64,000 bases of DNA, from assembly GCF_029626175.1 (NCBI RefSeq), contig NZ_JARUBM010000002.1:3551001-3615000 (forward strand), given 5' to 3'. The position numbers were made by a program, and so were the translations under genes. Under the pieces are notes generated by a model. The model did no database searches, had not been told where the DNA came from, and saw only the letters and a list, made by a program, of their open reading frames with translations. The stretch comes from Micromonospora sp. WMMD1082. Lineage in GTDB: Bacteria; Actinomycetota; Actinomycetes; Mycobacteriales; Micromonosporaceae. This document shows positions 53,412-62,454 of the stretch, in pieces (the stretch's first letter is position 1; each line of letters opens with the position of its first letter).

Positions 53412-54832
53412 TCAAGCCGCGATAGCGGCAGGCGGTACGGGTTGGTAGCACCGTCTGTCACGCAGGAGTGCCCACAGGACGTTGATTCGGCGGCGGGCGA
53501 GTGCGAGTACGGCCTGAGTGTGCCGTTTGCCCTCGCCGCGTTTGCGGTCGTAGAAGCGCCGCGACTCGGTGCATCGTTGGATGCTGATCAGCGCGGAGGT
53601 GTAGAAGACGCGCTGGAGGCCCCGGTGGTAGCGGCGTGGGCGGTGCAGGTTGCCGCTGACGCGTCCGGAATCGCGGGGCGAGGGAGCCAGGCCGGCGAAG
53701 CCGGCCAGCCGGTCCGGGGTGCCGAAGGCGTCGAGGTCGCCGCCGGTGGCGGCCAGGAACTCAGCGCCGAGCAGCGCGCCGATGCCGGGCATGCTGGAGA
53801 TCACTTCGGCGAGTTCGTGCTCATGAAACCGGCCCTCGATGAGCTTGTCGATCTCGCTGACCTTCTCGTTGAGGGCGATCACCTCCTTGGCGAGGGTGTG
53901 AACCATCTGGGCGGTGAGCTTCTCGCCGGGCAGCGTGGTGCGTTGCCGGTCGGCGGCCTCGACAGCGGCGGCGGCGATGGTGCCGGCCGAGCGGACTTTG
54001 CGGTTACGCAGCCAGGTCTGCAACCGCGCGACGCCGACACGGCGAAGAGCTGCGGGGGTCTGATAGCCGGTCAGCAGCACCAGCGGGCCGTGGTTGGTCA
54101 GGTCGAGGGCACGTTCCAGCGCGGGGAAGATGTTCAGCAACTGCTCGCGCAGTCGGTTGATGGTGCGGGTCCGGTCGGCGACCAGGTCGCTCCGGCGGGC
54201 GGTGAGGATCTTCAACTCGACGGCCGCCTCGTCTCCCGGGCGCACCGGGTTGAGGTCACGGCGCATACGTGCCTGGTCGGCGATCACTGCGGCGTCGCGG
54301 GCATCGGTCTTGCCGGTTCCGCGGTAACCGGCGGCGGCCCGGTTCACCGCGAGACCAGAGATATAGACCAGCCGCTGCTCATGGTTGATCAGCAAGGCGA
54401 TCAGCAGAGCCGCGCCGCCGTCGGCCACGTCGACCGCCCACGTGACCTCGTCGCTCAGTGCCAGCACATCGGCCAGCAGCGTCAGCAACTCCGCTTCCTC
54501 GTTGGCCACTCGCCGCGACAGCAGCCGGTCGCCGTTCTGGTCGACCACCACACAGTGGTGATGCGCCTTGCCGATATCTACGCCGGCCCACACCTTGGGC
54601 ACGGTCACCTCCACAAGTTCGTTGGTGAGTCGGTCCGCAGACGACCTCGCCGGCATGGTCCTACACAGCGATCTACTCGCAACTCCCAATCGGCGGCCGA
54701 GTCGTCGCGGGGTGCTGGGCGGCCAGGTCTCCTGAGCCATCAACGGCAACCCGATGAAAGCCACACCCAGCACCCCCGGATGAGCCAACCCTACGAACTG
54801 GGCGGTCATCACGATCAAGAAGGTAGGACCCG
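53403..54832 (-). mobile_element. IS110-family insertion sequence, approximate limits
   Basis: One intact IS110-type transposase with non-coding ends. IS110 elements lack obvious terminal inverted repeats and target duplications, so the limits cannot be read from the sequence; I give the gap between the flanking operon genes. In this family the stretch upstream of the transposase (here about 54657-54832) encodes the bridge RNA that guides insertion; that is known for the family and inferred here. Confidence 0.6.
53412..54656 (-). CDS. IS110-family transposase
   Basis: 414 aa from ATG 54656; a GTG near 54602 with GGAGG upstream is an alternative. The N-terminal DEDD domain has VWAGVDIGKAHHHCVVVDQ, WAVDVADGGAALLIALL and GTGKTDARDAAVIADQ. 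The C-terminal transposase_20 domain has SSMPGIGALLGAEFLAAT and LAGFAGLAPSPRDSGRVSG with the active-site Ser. Intact, so probably functional. It lies against the direction of the transporter operon. Confidence 0.93.
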   Translation of the reverse strand: MPARSSADRLTNELVEVTVPKVWAGVDIGKAHHHCVVVDQNGDRLLSRRVANEEAELLTLLADVLALSDEVTWAVDVADGGAALLIALLINHEQRLVYISGLAVNRAAAGYRGTGKTDARDAAVIADQARMRRDLNPVRPGDEAAVELKILTARRSDLVADRTRTINRLREQLLNIFPALERALDLTNHGPLVLLTGYQTPAALRRVGVARLQTWLRNRKVRSAGTIAAAAVEAADRQRTTLPGEKLTAQMVHTLAKEVIALNEKVSEIDKLIEGRFHEHELAEVISSMPGIGALLGAEFLAATGGDLDAFGTPDRLAGFAGLAPSPRDSGRVSGNLHRPRRYHRGLQRVFYTSALISIQRCTESRRFYDRKRGEGKRHTQAVLALARRRINVLWALLRDRRCYQPVPPAAIAA

Positions 54833-55630
54833 ATGACCAGCACGACCTACCAGTTCGACAATGACACGCGTCAGTTGACCCCGCTGCAGGCGGTGCTCGA
54901 CCCGTACACCATCCGTGACCTGGACACCGTGGGTGTCTGGGCGGGGCAGCGGGTCCTGGACGTCGGCGCCGGCGCGGGATCCGTCGCCCGCCACCTCGCC
55001 AAGCGGGTCGGCCCTACCGGCACGGTCATCGCCGTCGATATCGACACCCGCCTGCTCGACCCGACTGATGTCATCGACGTGTACGAGTGTGACCTGCGCC
55101 GAGGAGGGCTCGACCTGCCGATCGAGCCGGGCAGCGTGGACCTCGTCCACGCCCGGTGCGTCCTGGAGCACCTGGGCAACCGGGTCGACCTCCTGCCGGC
55201 TTTGATCGCCCTGCTGCGCCCGGGTGGGTGGCTGGTACTCGGCGAGATCGTCTACAGCCGCGCCTTGATCCACCGCGCGCCCACCGCCAACGACGAAGAG
55301 CTGATCGCCCGCGTCTGGCACGCCATCCTCGACACCCTGCACTCCGGGGGCACTGACCTGGAGTGGGGCAACCACGTCCACGGCCATTTGCTCGACGCCG
55401 GCCTGACCCACGTCTACAGCCACACCCGCGCCGACACGTGGACCGGCGGCGGCCCCGGCTGCCAGCTGCTGGCCGACAACGCCCGCCAACTGCACGACCG
55501 GCTCCTGGCCGCCGACACCGGCATGAACGAGGCCGACCTGCGACGGTTCGGCGAGCTGATGGCCGACCCCACCCTGGCCCTGCGCGGCTACCAGTACACC
55601 TCCACCATCGCCCAGCAGCCCGGGCCGTAG
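54833..55630 (+). CDS. class I SAM-dependent methyltransferase
   Basis: 265 aa. SAM-binding motif VLDVGAGAGSVARHLAKRVG, then VIAVDIDTRLLD, VDLVHARCVLEHLGNRVDLL and LRPGGWLVLGEIVYS. AAGGTAGG precedes the ATG. It is probably the next gene of the transporter operon, now separated from it by the IS110 element. Substrate unknown. Confidence 0.9.
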   Translation: MTSTTYQFDNDTRQLTPLQAVLDPYTIRDLDTVGVWAGQRVLDVGAGAGSVARHLAKRVGPTGTVIAVDIDTRLLDPTDVIDVYECDLRRGGLDLPIEPGSVDLVHARCVLEHLGNRVDLLPALIALLRPGGWLVLGEIVYSRALIHRAPTANDEELIARVWHAILDTLHSGGTDLEWGNHVHGHLLDAGLTHVYSHTRADTWTGGGPGCQLLADNARQLHDRLLAADTGMNEADLRRFGELMADPTLALRGYQYTSTIAQQPGP

Positions 55631-55789
55631 ACCTCGGACGCCCGGCAGGCCGGACGTGAGGTCCTCCGCCCGCCGCGCGCCCACACCGGGTAGCCGCCCG
55701 CGACACCCGATCGGCGGCAACCCACGGCCGGCGGCGGCGCATCCCCCGTAAGCCGCCGTCGCCGGCCACCCCCCTTCAACACCCCATGG

Positions 55790-56254
55790 ATGATCATGAC
55801 CGGAATCGCCGCACCGCCCGCGCCCGCTACCCGTCTGCCCGACACCAGGGCGGACGTGGTGCTGCGCTGCGGGAACCGTGGCATCGACGAGGCGGTGGCC
55901 CAGGCGCACGCCGAGCACGCGGCCGGCGCCTGCGACGACGCCCTGCGCGCCCTGGCCACCGTCCACACCGACGCCACCCGCGCGTACGGCCACGGCAGCC
56001 GGGAAAGCATGATCATCCTGGCTCACCTCGGCTACCTCTACGCGCTGTGCGGCTGGCACGATCTGGCCCGCCGCTGCCACGGCACCGCCCTGACCGCGGC
56101 GACCCGCTACCTCCCACCCGCCGACACACTGCGCGCGCAACTCGCCGCCCTCGCCTGTCCACCCGGCGACACCATCCACGTCGGCGTGTGCAGGCACCAG
56201 TCCCACGCCGCACCCAGGCGCTCGGGGACGGAGACACCGTGCCCCATCCGTTGA
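55790..56254 (+). CDS. hypothetical TPR-like protein
   Basis: 154 aa. AVAQAHAEHAAGACDDALRA, LATVHTDATRAYGHGSRESM and LGYLYALCGWHDLARRCHG look like helical TPR pairs. Related in style to the larger protein at 57430-58470. The last 16 bp overlap the next gene. No enzyme motif. Confidence 0.55.
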   Translation: MIMTGIAAPPAPATRLPDTRADVVLRCGNRGIDEAVAQAHAEHAAGACDDALRALATVHTDATRAYGHGSRESMIILAHLGYLYALCGWHDLARRCHGTALTAATRYLPPADTLRAQLAALACPPGDTIHVGVCRHQSHAAPRRSGTETPCPIR

Positions 56255-56910
56255 TCGACCGGGCGGTCACCGCGTGGGCGGCGCAGCGCCCCACCCGATT
56301 CCCGGACCCGCTGGTGTCCGCTGTCCGCGCCGCCGCGACCGTCATCGCCGCGCCGCTGGACCCCGCCTGGGCACCCGCCACCGCCGCAGCGCTGAACAAC
56401 CTCGACGCCGCGCGACGCCACTACGGCCCGCACGACCGGCGGACCCTGCACGAGGCACTGGCCGTCGGCCGTCGCCTGGCGCCCGCCAGCGATGCCCTCG
56501 CGGCCGTGTTCTACCGGGCCGTGGCCGCCGACGGCAGCACCCCCCACCTCCGGCCGCACTGGGACACCCTCGACTGGTACTCGATCTTGCATCTGTTCGG
56601 CATGACCCATCGGATCGACGACCTCGCCCGGCAGCAGGTCCCGGACCTGATCCAGGCTTTCGGCTACCACCATCCCCTGACCGTCGCCGCCTGCCTCACC
56701 TGGGCCCACCACACCACCGAGGCCACCCGCCTCGCCGCCTACATCACCCGGCAGCTGCACCACATCCCGACACCCACCACCCACGCCGCGCTCACCGCCC
56801 TCGCCCGCCTGGCCGGCCACACCACCCCCACCCAGGCCCCGCTACGGCGCGGCAACCCCCGCCACCACACCACCGACAGCCACCGCCAGCGCGTAACCGA
56901 AATCCCATGA
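56239..56910 (+). CDS. hypothetical helical protein
   Basis: 223 aa from GTG 56239. ALNNLDAARRHYGPHDRRTL, HEALAVGRRLAPASDALAA, DTLDWYSILHLFGMTHRIDD and TLTVAACLTWAHHTTEATR-like helices suggest an all-alpha protein, possibly TPR-related. No known domain recognised. Overlaps its neighbours on both sides, so part of the operon after the methyltransferase. Confidence 0.55.
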   Translation: MPHPLIDRAVTAWAAQRPTRFPDPLVSAVRAAATVIAAPLDPAWAPATAAALNNLDAARRHYGPHDRRTLHEALAVGRRLAPASDALAAVFYRAVAADGSTPHLRPHWDTLDWYSILHLFGMTHRIDDLARQQVPDLIQAFGYHHPLTVAACLTWAHHTTEATRLAAYITRQLHHIPTPTTHAALTALARLAGHTTPTQAPLRRGNPRHHTTDSHRQRVTEIP

Positions 56911-57158
56911 CCACCACAGCGCACCCGCACGCCAGCGTGGTCGCGGGCCCGACATTTCTGCTCGATCACCGAGCAGAGCAGCACCGCCGGCACCGACACC
57001 CCGGAGACACCATGACAACAACGACCTCACTGCCCGCCCGACCAGGGCCGCTGCACGACATGTTCGACCGGAGCATCGAAAGACTTCTCGCAAGCCCCGG
57101 CGACACCTCGCCCCCAAGGCGTGCATCCGCCCGGTCCGGACCACAGCGATGCGGCTGA
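56907..57158 (+). CDS. small hypothetical protein, 83 aa
   Basis: Starts in the stop of the previous gene (ATGA). MTTTAHPHASVVAGPTFLLD opens it; PLHDMFDRSIERLLASPGD is the only helix-like part. His- and Arg-rich in the middle. An internal ATG (residue 36, near 57012) may be the real start of a shorter peptide. Function unknown. Confidence 0.35.
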   Translation: MTTTAHPHASVVAGPTFLLDHRAEQHRRHRHPGDTMTTTTSLPARPGPLHDMFDRSIERLLASPGDTSPPRRASARSGPQRCG

Positions 57159-57299
57159 TCGGGTGGATCGCCCCTCTGCATCCCGTGTCAGCGAAGGCCG
57201 AGCGGATACCGGCGTGGCGTTCCGAGACGGACCCGACAGCGGCGCCCGGGTCACCGGAGCACCGCGCACCACACCGCCAGCTGACCGTTGTGGAGGTCG

Positions 57300-57433
57300 A
57301 TGATGCTGCTCCGCGTCATGACAGACAACCTGGTGGAGCACTGGGCGCGCGGCGTTGCGGAAATCAGGGTCACCCCGGATCGCCTTCCGGTGACTTCACC
57401 TCCGACCCTCGGCGCATCGGGGACGTGCCGTGA
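57300..57433 (+). pseudogene. EEP nuclease remnant with internal deletion
   Basis: ATGATGCTGCTCCGCGTCATG at the start matches the first codons of the intact nuclease at 58467 (MMLLRVMT), and the end (DFTSDPRRIGDVP) matches its last residues (FTLDLRRIGDARWP). Nearly everything between is deleted and the frame is shifted. The sequence just before it (CACCA...AGCTGACC.TTGTGGAGG) also matches the region before 58467. So this is the scar of a second copy. Confidence 0.7.
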
Positions 57434-58470
57434 CCCTGGGTCCCGTGCGTCGGCTGCCGGGTGATTGTGTAGGTCCAGGTGGCGAGGCGCCGGGTCATGA
57501 CCAGGTGCCCGCCGGTGCGAGGCCTGCCGGCCAGTCGACCCAGAACCCTGTTCCTGCGTCGTCGATCGGCGCTCAGGCCGGCTCGGATGACGTGCCGACC
57601 AGCGTGCCGACCCTGTCGGAGGCGGTCGAACGGGCGGAAGCGCTGGTCGCCGCGGGTGACCTATCGAGGGCCGCCGGGTGCCTGCGGTCGGTCCTCGCTG
57701 GCGTGGGTGGCACTGCTGTGTCGTCTGCGGCGGTCGACGCGGCTGTCCTCTACGCCCATGTCCTCACCAGCACGGGACATCCTGAGGCCGGGCTTGCCTG
57801 GGCGATGTGGGCACGCCCCCGGCACGGGCGTGGACCGGACGACCCGGTGGCGGTGCGGACCCTCGGCGTCCTCGCGGCGTCCCTGCACGCGACTGGTCGG
57901 CTCCGGGCCGCCGCCGCCCACTACCGGGAACTCGCCGTGGTGCTCGCCGGCCTCGACGGTCCTGACGCGCCGCGGACGCTGGCGGCCCGCGCGGACCTCG
58001 CGGTGATGCTGCACGCCAGCGGCGACTGCGACACAGCCCATGCCGAGCTCGCCGCGATTGTGCAGGCACAGCAGGCCGGCATGGGTCACGTCACGGACTT
58101 CGCCATGGTCAAGCTGCTCACGCGGCAGGCCCGCATGTACCGCGACTGCGCCGATGCCCGCGCCGCGGAGTGCTTCCTGGAGGCGGTCGCCCTCGCCCGC
58201 GCCGTGGGCCTCGCCGAGCAGGTGCGCGCCGTCGCCGCACGAGCGCCCTGCGACCGGCACCGCAGGATCTGCACCCACCGCCGCCCCCGGCCCGCCGGCC
58301 GGCCGCCCGCGCCGAGCCAACACCCCACGAGTACCGATGAGGCCGGCAGCGGCTGGCAGGTCAACGCGCACATCGCCGCCGATGGCTGTCCCCTCCGACA
58401 CCGACCGGACAGCGGCGGGCGAGTCGCGTCGCGCACCACCCCACCAGCTGACCACTGTGGAGGCAGATGA
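57430..58470 (+). CDS. TPR-like helical protein
   Basis: 346 aa from GTG 57430. The core is helical repeats: AVERAEALVAAGDLSRAAGC, VLYAHVLTSTGHPEAGLAWA, LGVLAASLHATGRLRAAAAH, ADLAVMLHASGDCDTAHAEL. The C-terminal 90 residues are Arg/Pro-rich. It overlaps the EEP nuclease gene by four bases. The N-terminal 60 residues are low-complexity and the real start may lie later. A binding or scaffold role is likely. Confidence 0.6.
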   Translation: MTLGPVRRLPGDCVGPGGEAPGHDQVPAGARPAGQSTQNPVPASSIGAQAGSDDVPTSVPTLSEAVERAEALVAAGDLSRAAGCLRSVLAGVGGTAVSSAAVDAAVLYAHVLTSTGHPEAGLAWAMWARPRHGRGPDDPVAVRTLGVLAASLHATGRLRAAAAHYRELAVVLAGLDGPDAPRTLAARADLAVMLHASGDCDTAHAELAAIVQAQQAGMGHVTDFAMVKLLTRQARMYRDCADARAAECFLEAVALARAVGLAEQVRAVAARAPCDRHRRICTHRRPRPAGRPPAPSQHPTSTDEAGSGWQVNAHIAADGCPLRHRPDSGGRVASRTTPPADHCGGR

Positions 58471-59351
58471 TGCTGCTGCGCGTCATGACGTACAACCTGG
58501 GCGACTGGGGCAAACGCCCGGCCGAGGCGGCCCGGCACCGGGCCGCGGTGGACATCGTGCGGCAGTACCGGCCGCACATCCTGTTCGCGCAGGAGCTGTT
58601 CGTACCGGCCGGCGAGCCGGCGCAGGCGGTGGCGGCCCGGATGGTGCGCGCCGCCGGTATGGATGCGGCGGTGGGGGTGGAGGGCAACCACGCTCAGCTC
58701 GCCACGTGCATCGGCTGGCGGAGCCCGGTGGTGATGCGGCGGGGCTCGGCCCGGCGAGCGAGGTCGGACAGGTTCTGGCACGCCCTGCACGGGGCCACCC
58801 TGCGTGTCGGTGGCCGGGCCATCGGGTGCTGGGTGTACCACGGGCCGCCGCGGGTGGGCCGAGACGAGACCATCGTCGAAGCGGAGCGGGTGAGCGAGGC
58901 GCACCTGGTGGCCGCGCATGTGGCCGGCGGCGACGACCGGTGTGCGGTGGTGTGTGGGGACTGGAATTGGCTGCCCGCAGACCGGGCGGCCGATGGTGGG
59001 TACTGGCATCCCGACCCGGTGATGCCCGATGGTCTCACCGCGGCGCAGGCGCGGCTGGCGCTGAGCCGTGCTCCCGGGCAGGTGCTGGTGGACGCCGGAC
59101 TGGCGTCGGTGGGGGCGGCCCTGCGCCGACCGCTGACCCAGACCAGCACCGGCCACGAACCTCCGCCGTCGATGCGGGGCACCGACTATGGCGCGCGGCT
59201 AATCGACGAAGGGCTGGTGACGCCGGCGCTGGTGGAGGCCCTGGTGGATCACCAGGTGGTGGATACCCCAGCGGCCAGGGCAACCTCAGATCACCTGCCG
59301 ACGATCTTCACCCTCGACCTCCGGCGCATCGGGGACGCGCGGTGGCCCTGA
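58467..59351 (+). CDS. endonuclease/exonuclease/phosphatase (EEP) family protein
   Basis: 294 aa. RVMTYNLGDWG (Asn of the metal site), LFAQELF (Glu), VVCGDWNWLP (Asp-Asn pair) and ATSDHLPTIF (Asp-His) are the catalytic motifs of the EEP superfamily, which includes DNase I-like nucleases and phosphatases. No signal peptide, so it acts inside the cell. GGAGG precedes the ATG. A deleted second copy lies at 57300-57433. Confidence 0.9.
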   Translation: MMLLRVMTYNLGDWGKRPAEAARHRAAVDIVRQYRPHILFAQELFVPAGEPAQAVAARMVRAAGMDAAVGVEGNHAQLATCIGWRSPVVMRRGSARRARSDRFWHALHGATLRVGGRAIGCWVYHGPPRVGRDETIVEAERVSEAHLVAAHVAGGDDRCAVVCGDWNWLPADRAADGGYWHPDPVMPDGLTAAQARLALSRAPGQVLVDAGLASVGAALRRPLTQTSTGHEPPPSMRGTDYGARLIDEGLVTPALVEALVDHQVVDTPAARATSDHLPTIFTLDLRRIGDARWP

Positions 59352-59734
59352 TGGGCGGGGGAACCCTGGGCCACCGGTCTGCGCCAGTAGGCCGTCAGCT
59401 CTGGGACTGGGGCAGATCGCACTGGTGCTGCACCGCCTCGGCCACTGCCAGACAGCCCGCGCCCTGCTCGACGACACGCCGCCACCCACCGCGCCGTGCA
59501 CCGCGACCGCCGGCCGGCCACCGCGATGAAGCTGCACTCCGCCCGGATCCGCGCCGACTGCGCCACCAAGGGCCACGACCACCCCGACATCGGCGAGCCC
59601 GCCATCGAGGAGATGGCCCACGACGCGCCGACGTGAGGGCGCCGGCCGGCTGCCGGCGACGCCAGCCGCCGGACCTCAGACAACCCGGCACATCACGGTG
59701 CCGGGCCCGCACCACCGATCAACGAAAGGTACCC
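59352..59734. other. gap with TPR-like remnants
   Basis: Near 59405-59470 a frame reads LGQIALVLHRLGHCQTARAL, like a TPR unit of the 57430 protein, then stops. A 36-codon ORF at 59526-59636 (MKLHSARIRADCATKGHDHP) looks like another piece. Neither is a whole gene. AACGAAAGG before 59735 serves the protease gene. Confidence 0.4.
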
Positions 59735-60649
59735 ATGAAACTACTCAAACGGTCGATCATCGTGGCGGTCGCGCTGGCCGGTGTCCTCGCCGGCACCGCT
59801 GTCCCCGCCGCCGCGGTCGTCGGCGGACGGGCCGCCACGCCGCACGACGGCGTGGTCTCCGTCCAGATCCTGCACCCCGGACTCGGCACCGCGCTGTGCG
59901 GCGGTGACCTGGTCCACCGGCGGTGGATCCGGACCGCGGCGCACTGCGTCAGCCGCCAGGATGTCGCACCCACCCCGGTCGCGGTGCCCGGCGATCACGT
60001 CACCATGCGCGTCGGCAGCCTCGACCGCACCAGCGGCGGTCAGGTCGTCACCGGCACCCGGGTATACCTGCACCCCCAGTGGATGTGGGGCGTCAACTAC
60101 CCCGCCGAGCCGGTCTCCGACTACGCCCCCGTCGAGCTGGCCCGTCCGGTTCGGGCGAGCCTGCTACCGACCGCGATGCGGCAGGCGCCCGTCGGCGGAT
60201 GGGTCCGCGCGGTCGGGTGGGGCCTCACCGAGTTTCCACCCGCCCCGGACGCCACGCCGCCGGCGCTGCTGCACCAGCGGGACATCACCCGGCTGCCCAA
60301 CACGGCCTGCGCGGGCGGATTCATCGGGCTCGGCGAGGTCTGCGTCAGCGCCGGTGCGTGCTTTGGTGACTCCGGCAGCCCACTGCTGCGCAAAGTTCCC
60401 GGCCACCGGATCGGTGCCCGCCCGGCATGGGCATCGGTCGGCGCGGCCAGCCGGGAAACCAGTGAGGACAGCCCCTGCGGCGCACCGACGGTCTACACCG
60501 ACACGACGGATCCCCACCACCGTGCGTGGGTCCACGACACGATCCGCACCCGCACGGTGCAGCCGTGCGCCTGTCCACCGCTCATCCTTACGGACACGAC
60601 CACGACCACGGCGCTGATGAACCGCCTCAAGCTCGACATCAGCCAGTAA
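59735..60649 (+). CDS. secreted trypsin-like serine protease
   Basis: 304 aa with a signal peptide (LLKRSIIVAVALAGVLAG...AVPAAA) followed by VVGGRAATPHD, like an activation-site N-terminus. Catalytic triad: IRTAAHC (His), SDYAPVELARP (Asp), FGDSGSPLL (Ser). Cys pairs around the His loop fit a disulphide. The C-terminal extension of about 40 residues contains CACPP and a Thr run. Extracellular chymotrypsin-fold protease; target unknown. Confidence 0.9.
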   Translation: MKLLKRSIIVAVALAGVLAGTAVPAAAVVGGRAATPHDGVVSVQILHPGLGTALCGGDLVHRRWIRTAAHCVSRQDVAPTPVAVPGDHVTMRVGSLDRTSGGQVVTGTRVYLHPQWMWGVNYPAEPVSDYAPVELARPVRASLLPTAMRQAPVGGWVRAVGWGLTEFPPAPDATPPALLHQRDITRLPNTACAGGFIGLGEVCVSAGACFGDSGSPLLRKVPGHRIGARPAWASVGAASRETSEDSPCGAPTVYTDTTDPHHRAWVHDTIRTRTVQPCACPPLILTDTTTTTALMNRLKLDISQ

Positions 60650-60884
60650 CTCCCTAGCGGGCCCGGCCCGGCCACACCCCCGCCAGCGGCGCGCCGCCAG
60701 CACAGGCCGGGCCGGCTTCCCCCTTCACCATCAGCTCTCATCCTCAGTATGGAGAACACGTGATCGACCGTCAGGCCCCCGCTGGCGTGCCGGGTCATGA
60801 CCCGGTGTCCGCCGGCGTACCGCCGGTGACTCGACGCGCCGGCCCGCTGGCCTGCGCCACCTCTGTGCCGGGTCGGGTGAGGTG

Positions 60885-61823
60885 ATGGGCCGGCCAGGGC
60901 GCATGCGCCTGTTCGCCCGCCGATTCGTTGGACAGCTTCAGGAACAGCCGGCGATGGGGCCTCGCAGCTGGTCGCTGCTGATGATCTTTTTTGGGGTGGC
61001 GGTGCCACCGGATGCGTACGCGCCGGTGACCATCATGCCCTTGGCCCTGCTGGCGGTCAGCGCCGCGGTGGTCACCGTGCATGCCGGGCTGCCTCCCTTC
61101 GCCCAGGTCGCGCCCTATGCCGCTGGCGCTTACGTCACTGCCCGTCTCGCGCTCGGCGCCGTGGACCTCGCCATGGTGCACCTGCTCGCTGCGGCCGTGC
61201 TGGGTGCGGTGTGCGCGGGTATCACCGGTGTAGTGCTGGTCCGCTGCCGCGGCGTGGTCGTGCTCCTGGTGAGCATGATGGTCGCCGCATCGACCGAGTC
61301 CATCACACAGTGGTGGCGCCTGGCCGGTATTCCCGCTGCCCGCCTGGCGCCCGGTCTGCCGCCCTTGCTCGCCGACCGGGCGGTGCTGCTCTACGGCGGT
61401 GTCGTCGTGGCGACGGTGACCGCCGCCGCGATGTGGCTGCTGGCCGGCAGCCGGCAGGCACTGCTGCCCGCCTACCGGTGGATCGCGCACACCGGGGCGG
61501 GCGCGGTCGCGGGCATCGCCGGCGCGTTGCTAATCCACACCCAGCGGTCGAGCACACCCCGCGATGTCGGGATCGGCGCTGCCGCGGTGGTCGTGCTCGC
61601 TGTCGCCATCGGCGGCGCCCGCTCCCTGCCTGGCGCCGCTGTCGGCGTGGTCATCGTGGTCGTCACGGGTGCCGTGGTCACCGCTACCGCACCTGGGCAC
61701 GCGCCGCTGCTGCTCGGCCTGCTCCTCGGGGTCGCCGTGTGGGCGCTGCCCGATGGCGTGGCCGGCCTACCCGCCCGCCTGCGTCGCCGGCACCAGCCGC
61801 CCGGCCGAGCCGGGACGCCTTGA
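60885..61823 (+). CDS. shortened LivM-type permease paralogue
   Basis: 312 aa, clearly a copy of the permease at 50140-51183: shared blocks include ARLAPGLPPLLADRAVLLY, AAAMWLLAG and IGGARSLPGAA. Two segments are missing: the VSGGTDG loop and about 20 residues corresponding to RDNPHRARASGHPV, the loop that contacts the ATPase. So it probably cannot couple to ATP hydrolysis. It has no partner genes beside it. ATG 60885 or GTG 60882. Likely decaying duplicate. Confidence 0.7.
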   Translation: MGRPGRMRLFARRFVGQLQEQPAMGPRSWSLLMIFFGVAVPPDAYAPVTIMPLALLAVSAAVVTVHAGLPPFAQVAPYAAGAYVTARLALGAVDLAMVHLLAAAVLGAVCAGITGVVLVRCRGVVVLLVSMMVAASTESITQWWRLAGIPAARLAPGLPPLLADRAVLLYGGVVVATVTAAAMWLLAGSRQALLPAYRWIAHTGAGAVAGIAGALLIHTQRSSTPRDVGIGAAAVVVLAVAIGGARSLPGAAVGVVIVVVTGAVVTATAPGHAPLLLGLLLGVAVWALPDGVAGLPARLRRRHQPPGRAGTP

Positions 61824-61847
61824 TCGCCTGCACCGCGAAGGACACTG

Positions 61848-62402
61848 ATGCCGATCTACACGCCACCCAGCTACGCCGCCACCATCGCACCCCGACGCCG
61901 TACACAACGGGAACTGGTCGTCGCGCACCTGGCCTCGGGTGCCCGCTACCTCCCCTGGGGGAGGGGGATCGAGGCCGCCCTCGCCTTCAGTGATCGTGAT
62001 GGCCACCTTGTCGTACCCCGCTTCCACATCGAATCCGGCTACGGCCTGGGCGAGTTCATCCACTGTTTCCGCGGCCGTTTCTACCGCCGGGAAATCGACG
62101 ATGAACAGATCCGAATCCTGAACGCCCTCGGCATGGTCTGGCGGGTCGGCAACACACGTTGGGCTGAGGTCTACATTCCGGCCTTCACTGCCTTCGCGCG
62201 GCGAGAGGGGCATCTCCGAGTCCCCCGCAGGCATCGCGAGAACGGCATCAAGCTCGGCCACCTCACGCACAACACCCGGAATGATCGTAAACATGGACGT
62301 GTTCCACAGTGGCGCATCGACGTCCTCGACAGTCTCGGCTTCGAGTGGCGGGTATGCGCTCCTCGGCCACGCACCACCCACAAGCCGGATCGGAGCCGCT
62401 AG
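61848..62402 (+). CDS. helicase-associated-domain protein
   Basis: 184 aa with two helicase-associated (HA) repeats: ALAFSDRDGHLVVPRFHIES...ILNALGMVW and AFARREGHLRVPRRHRENGI...VLDSLGFEWRV. HA repeats usually sit behind helicase domains in actinomycetes and may bind nucleic acid; here they stand alone. Starts 24 bp after the permease copy. Confidence 0.78.
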   Translation: MPIYTPPSYAATIAPRRRTQRELVVAHLASGARYLPWGRGIEAALAFSDRDGHLVVPRFHIESGYGLGEFIHCFRGRFYRREIDDEQIRILNALGMVWRVGNTRWAEVYIPAFTAFARREGHLRVPRRHRENGIKLGHLTHNTRNDRKHGRVPQWRIDVLDSLGFEWRVCAPRPRTTHKPDRSR

Positions 62403-62454
62403 CGCACTCCCGTTCGACACCCTGCGGGGTGAGACTGTCGCTGGCACCCGGGCG

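Noticed and set aside
53412..54836. Plus-strand frame through the IS110 element as part of a 715-aa protein
   Set aside because: The inner part is antisense to an intact transposase and has no recognisable domain; only the part before the element is kept as a gene.
58040..59734. Plus-strand 869-aa frame upstream of and including the protease
   Set aside because: It crosses the EEP nuclease in a shadow frame; the protease begins at its own ATG and signal peptide at 59735.
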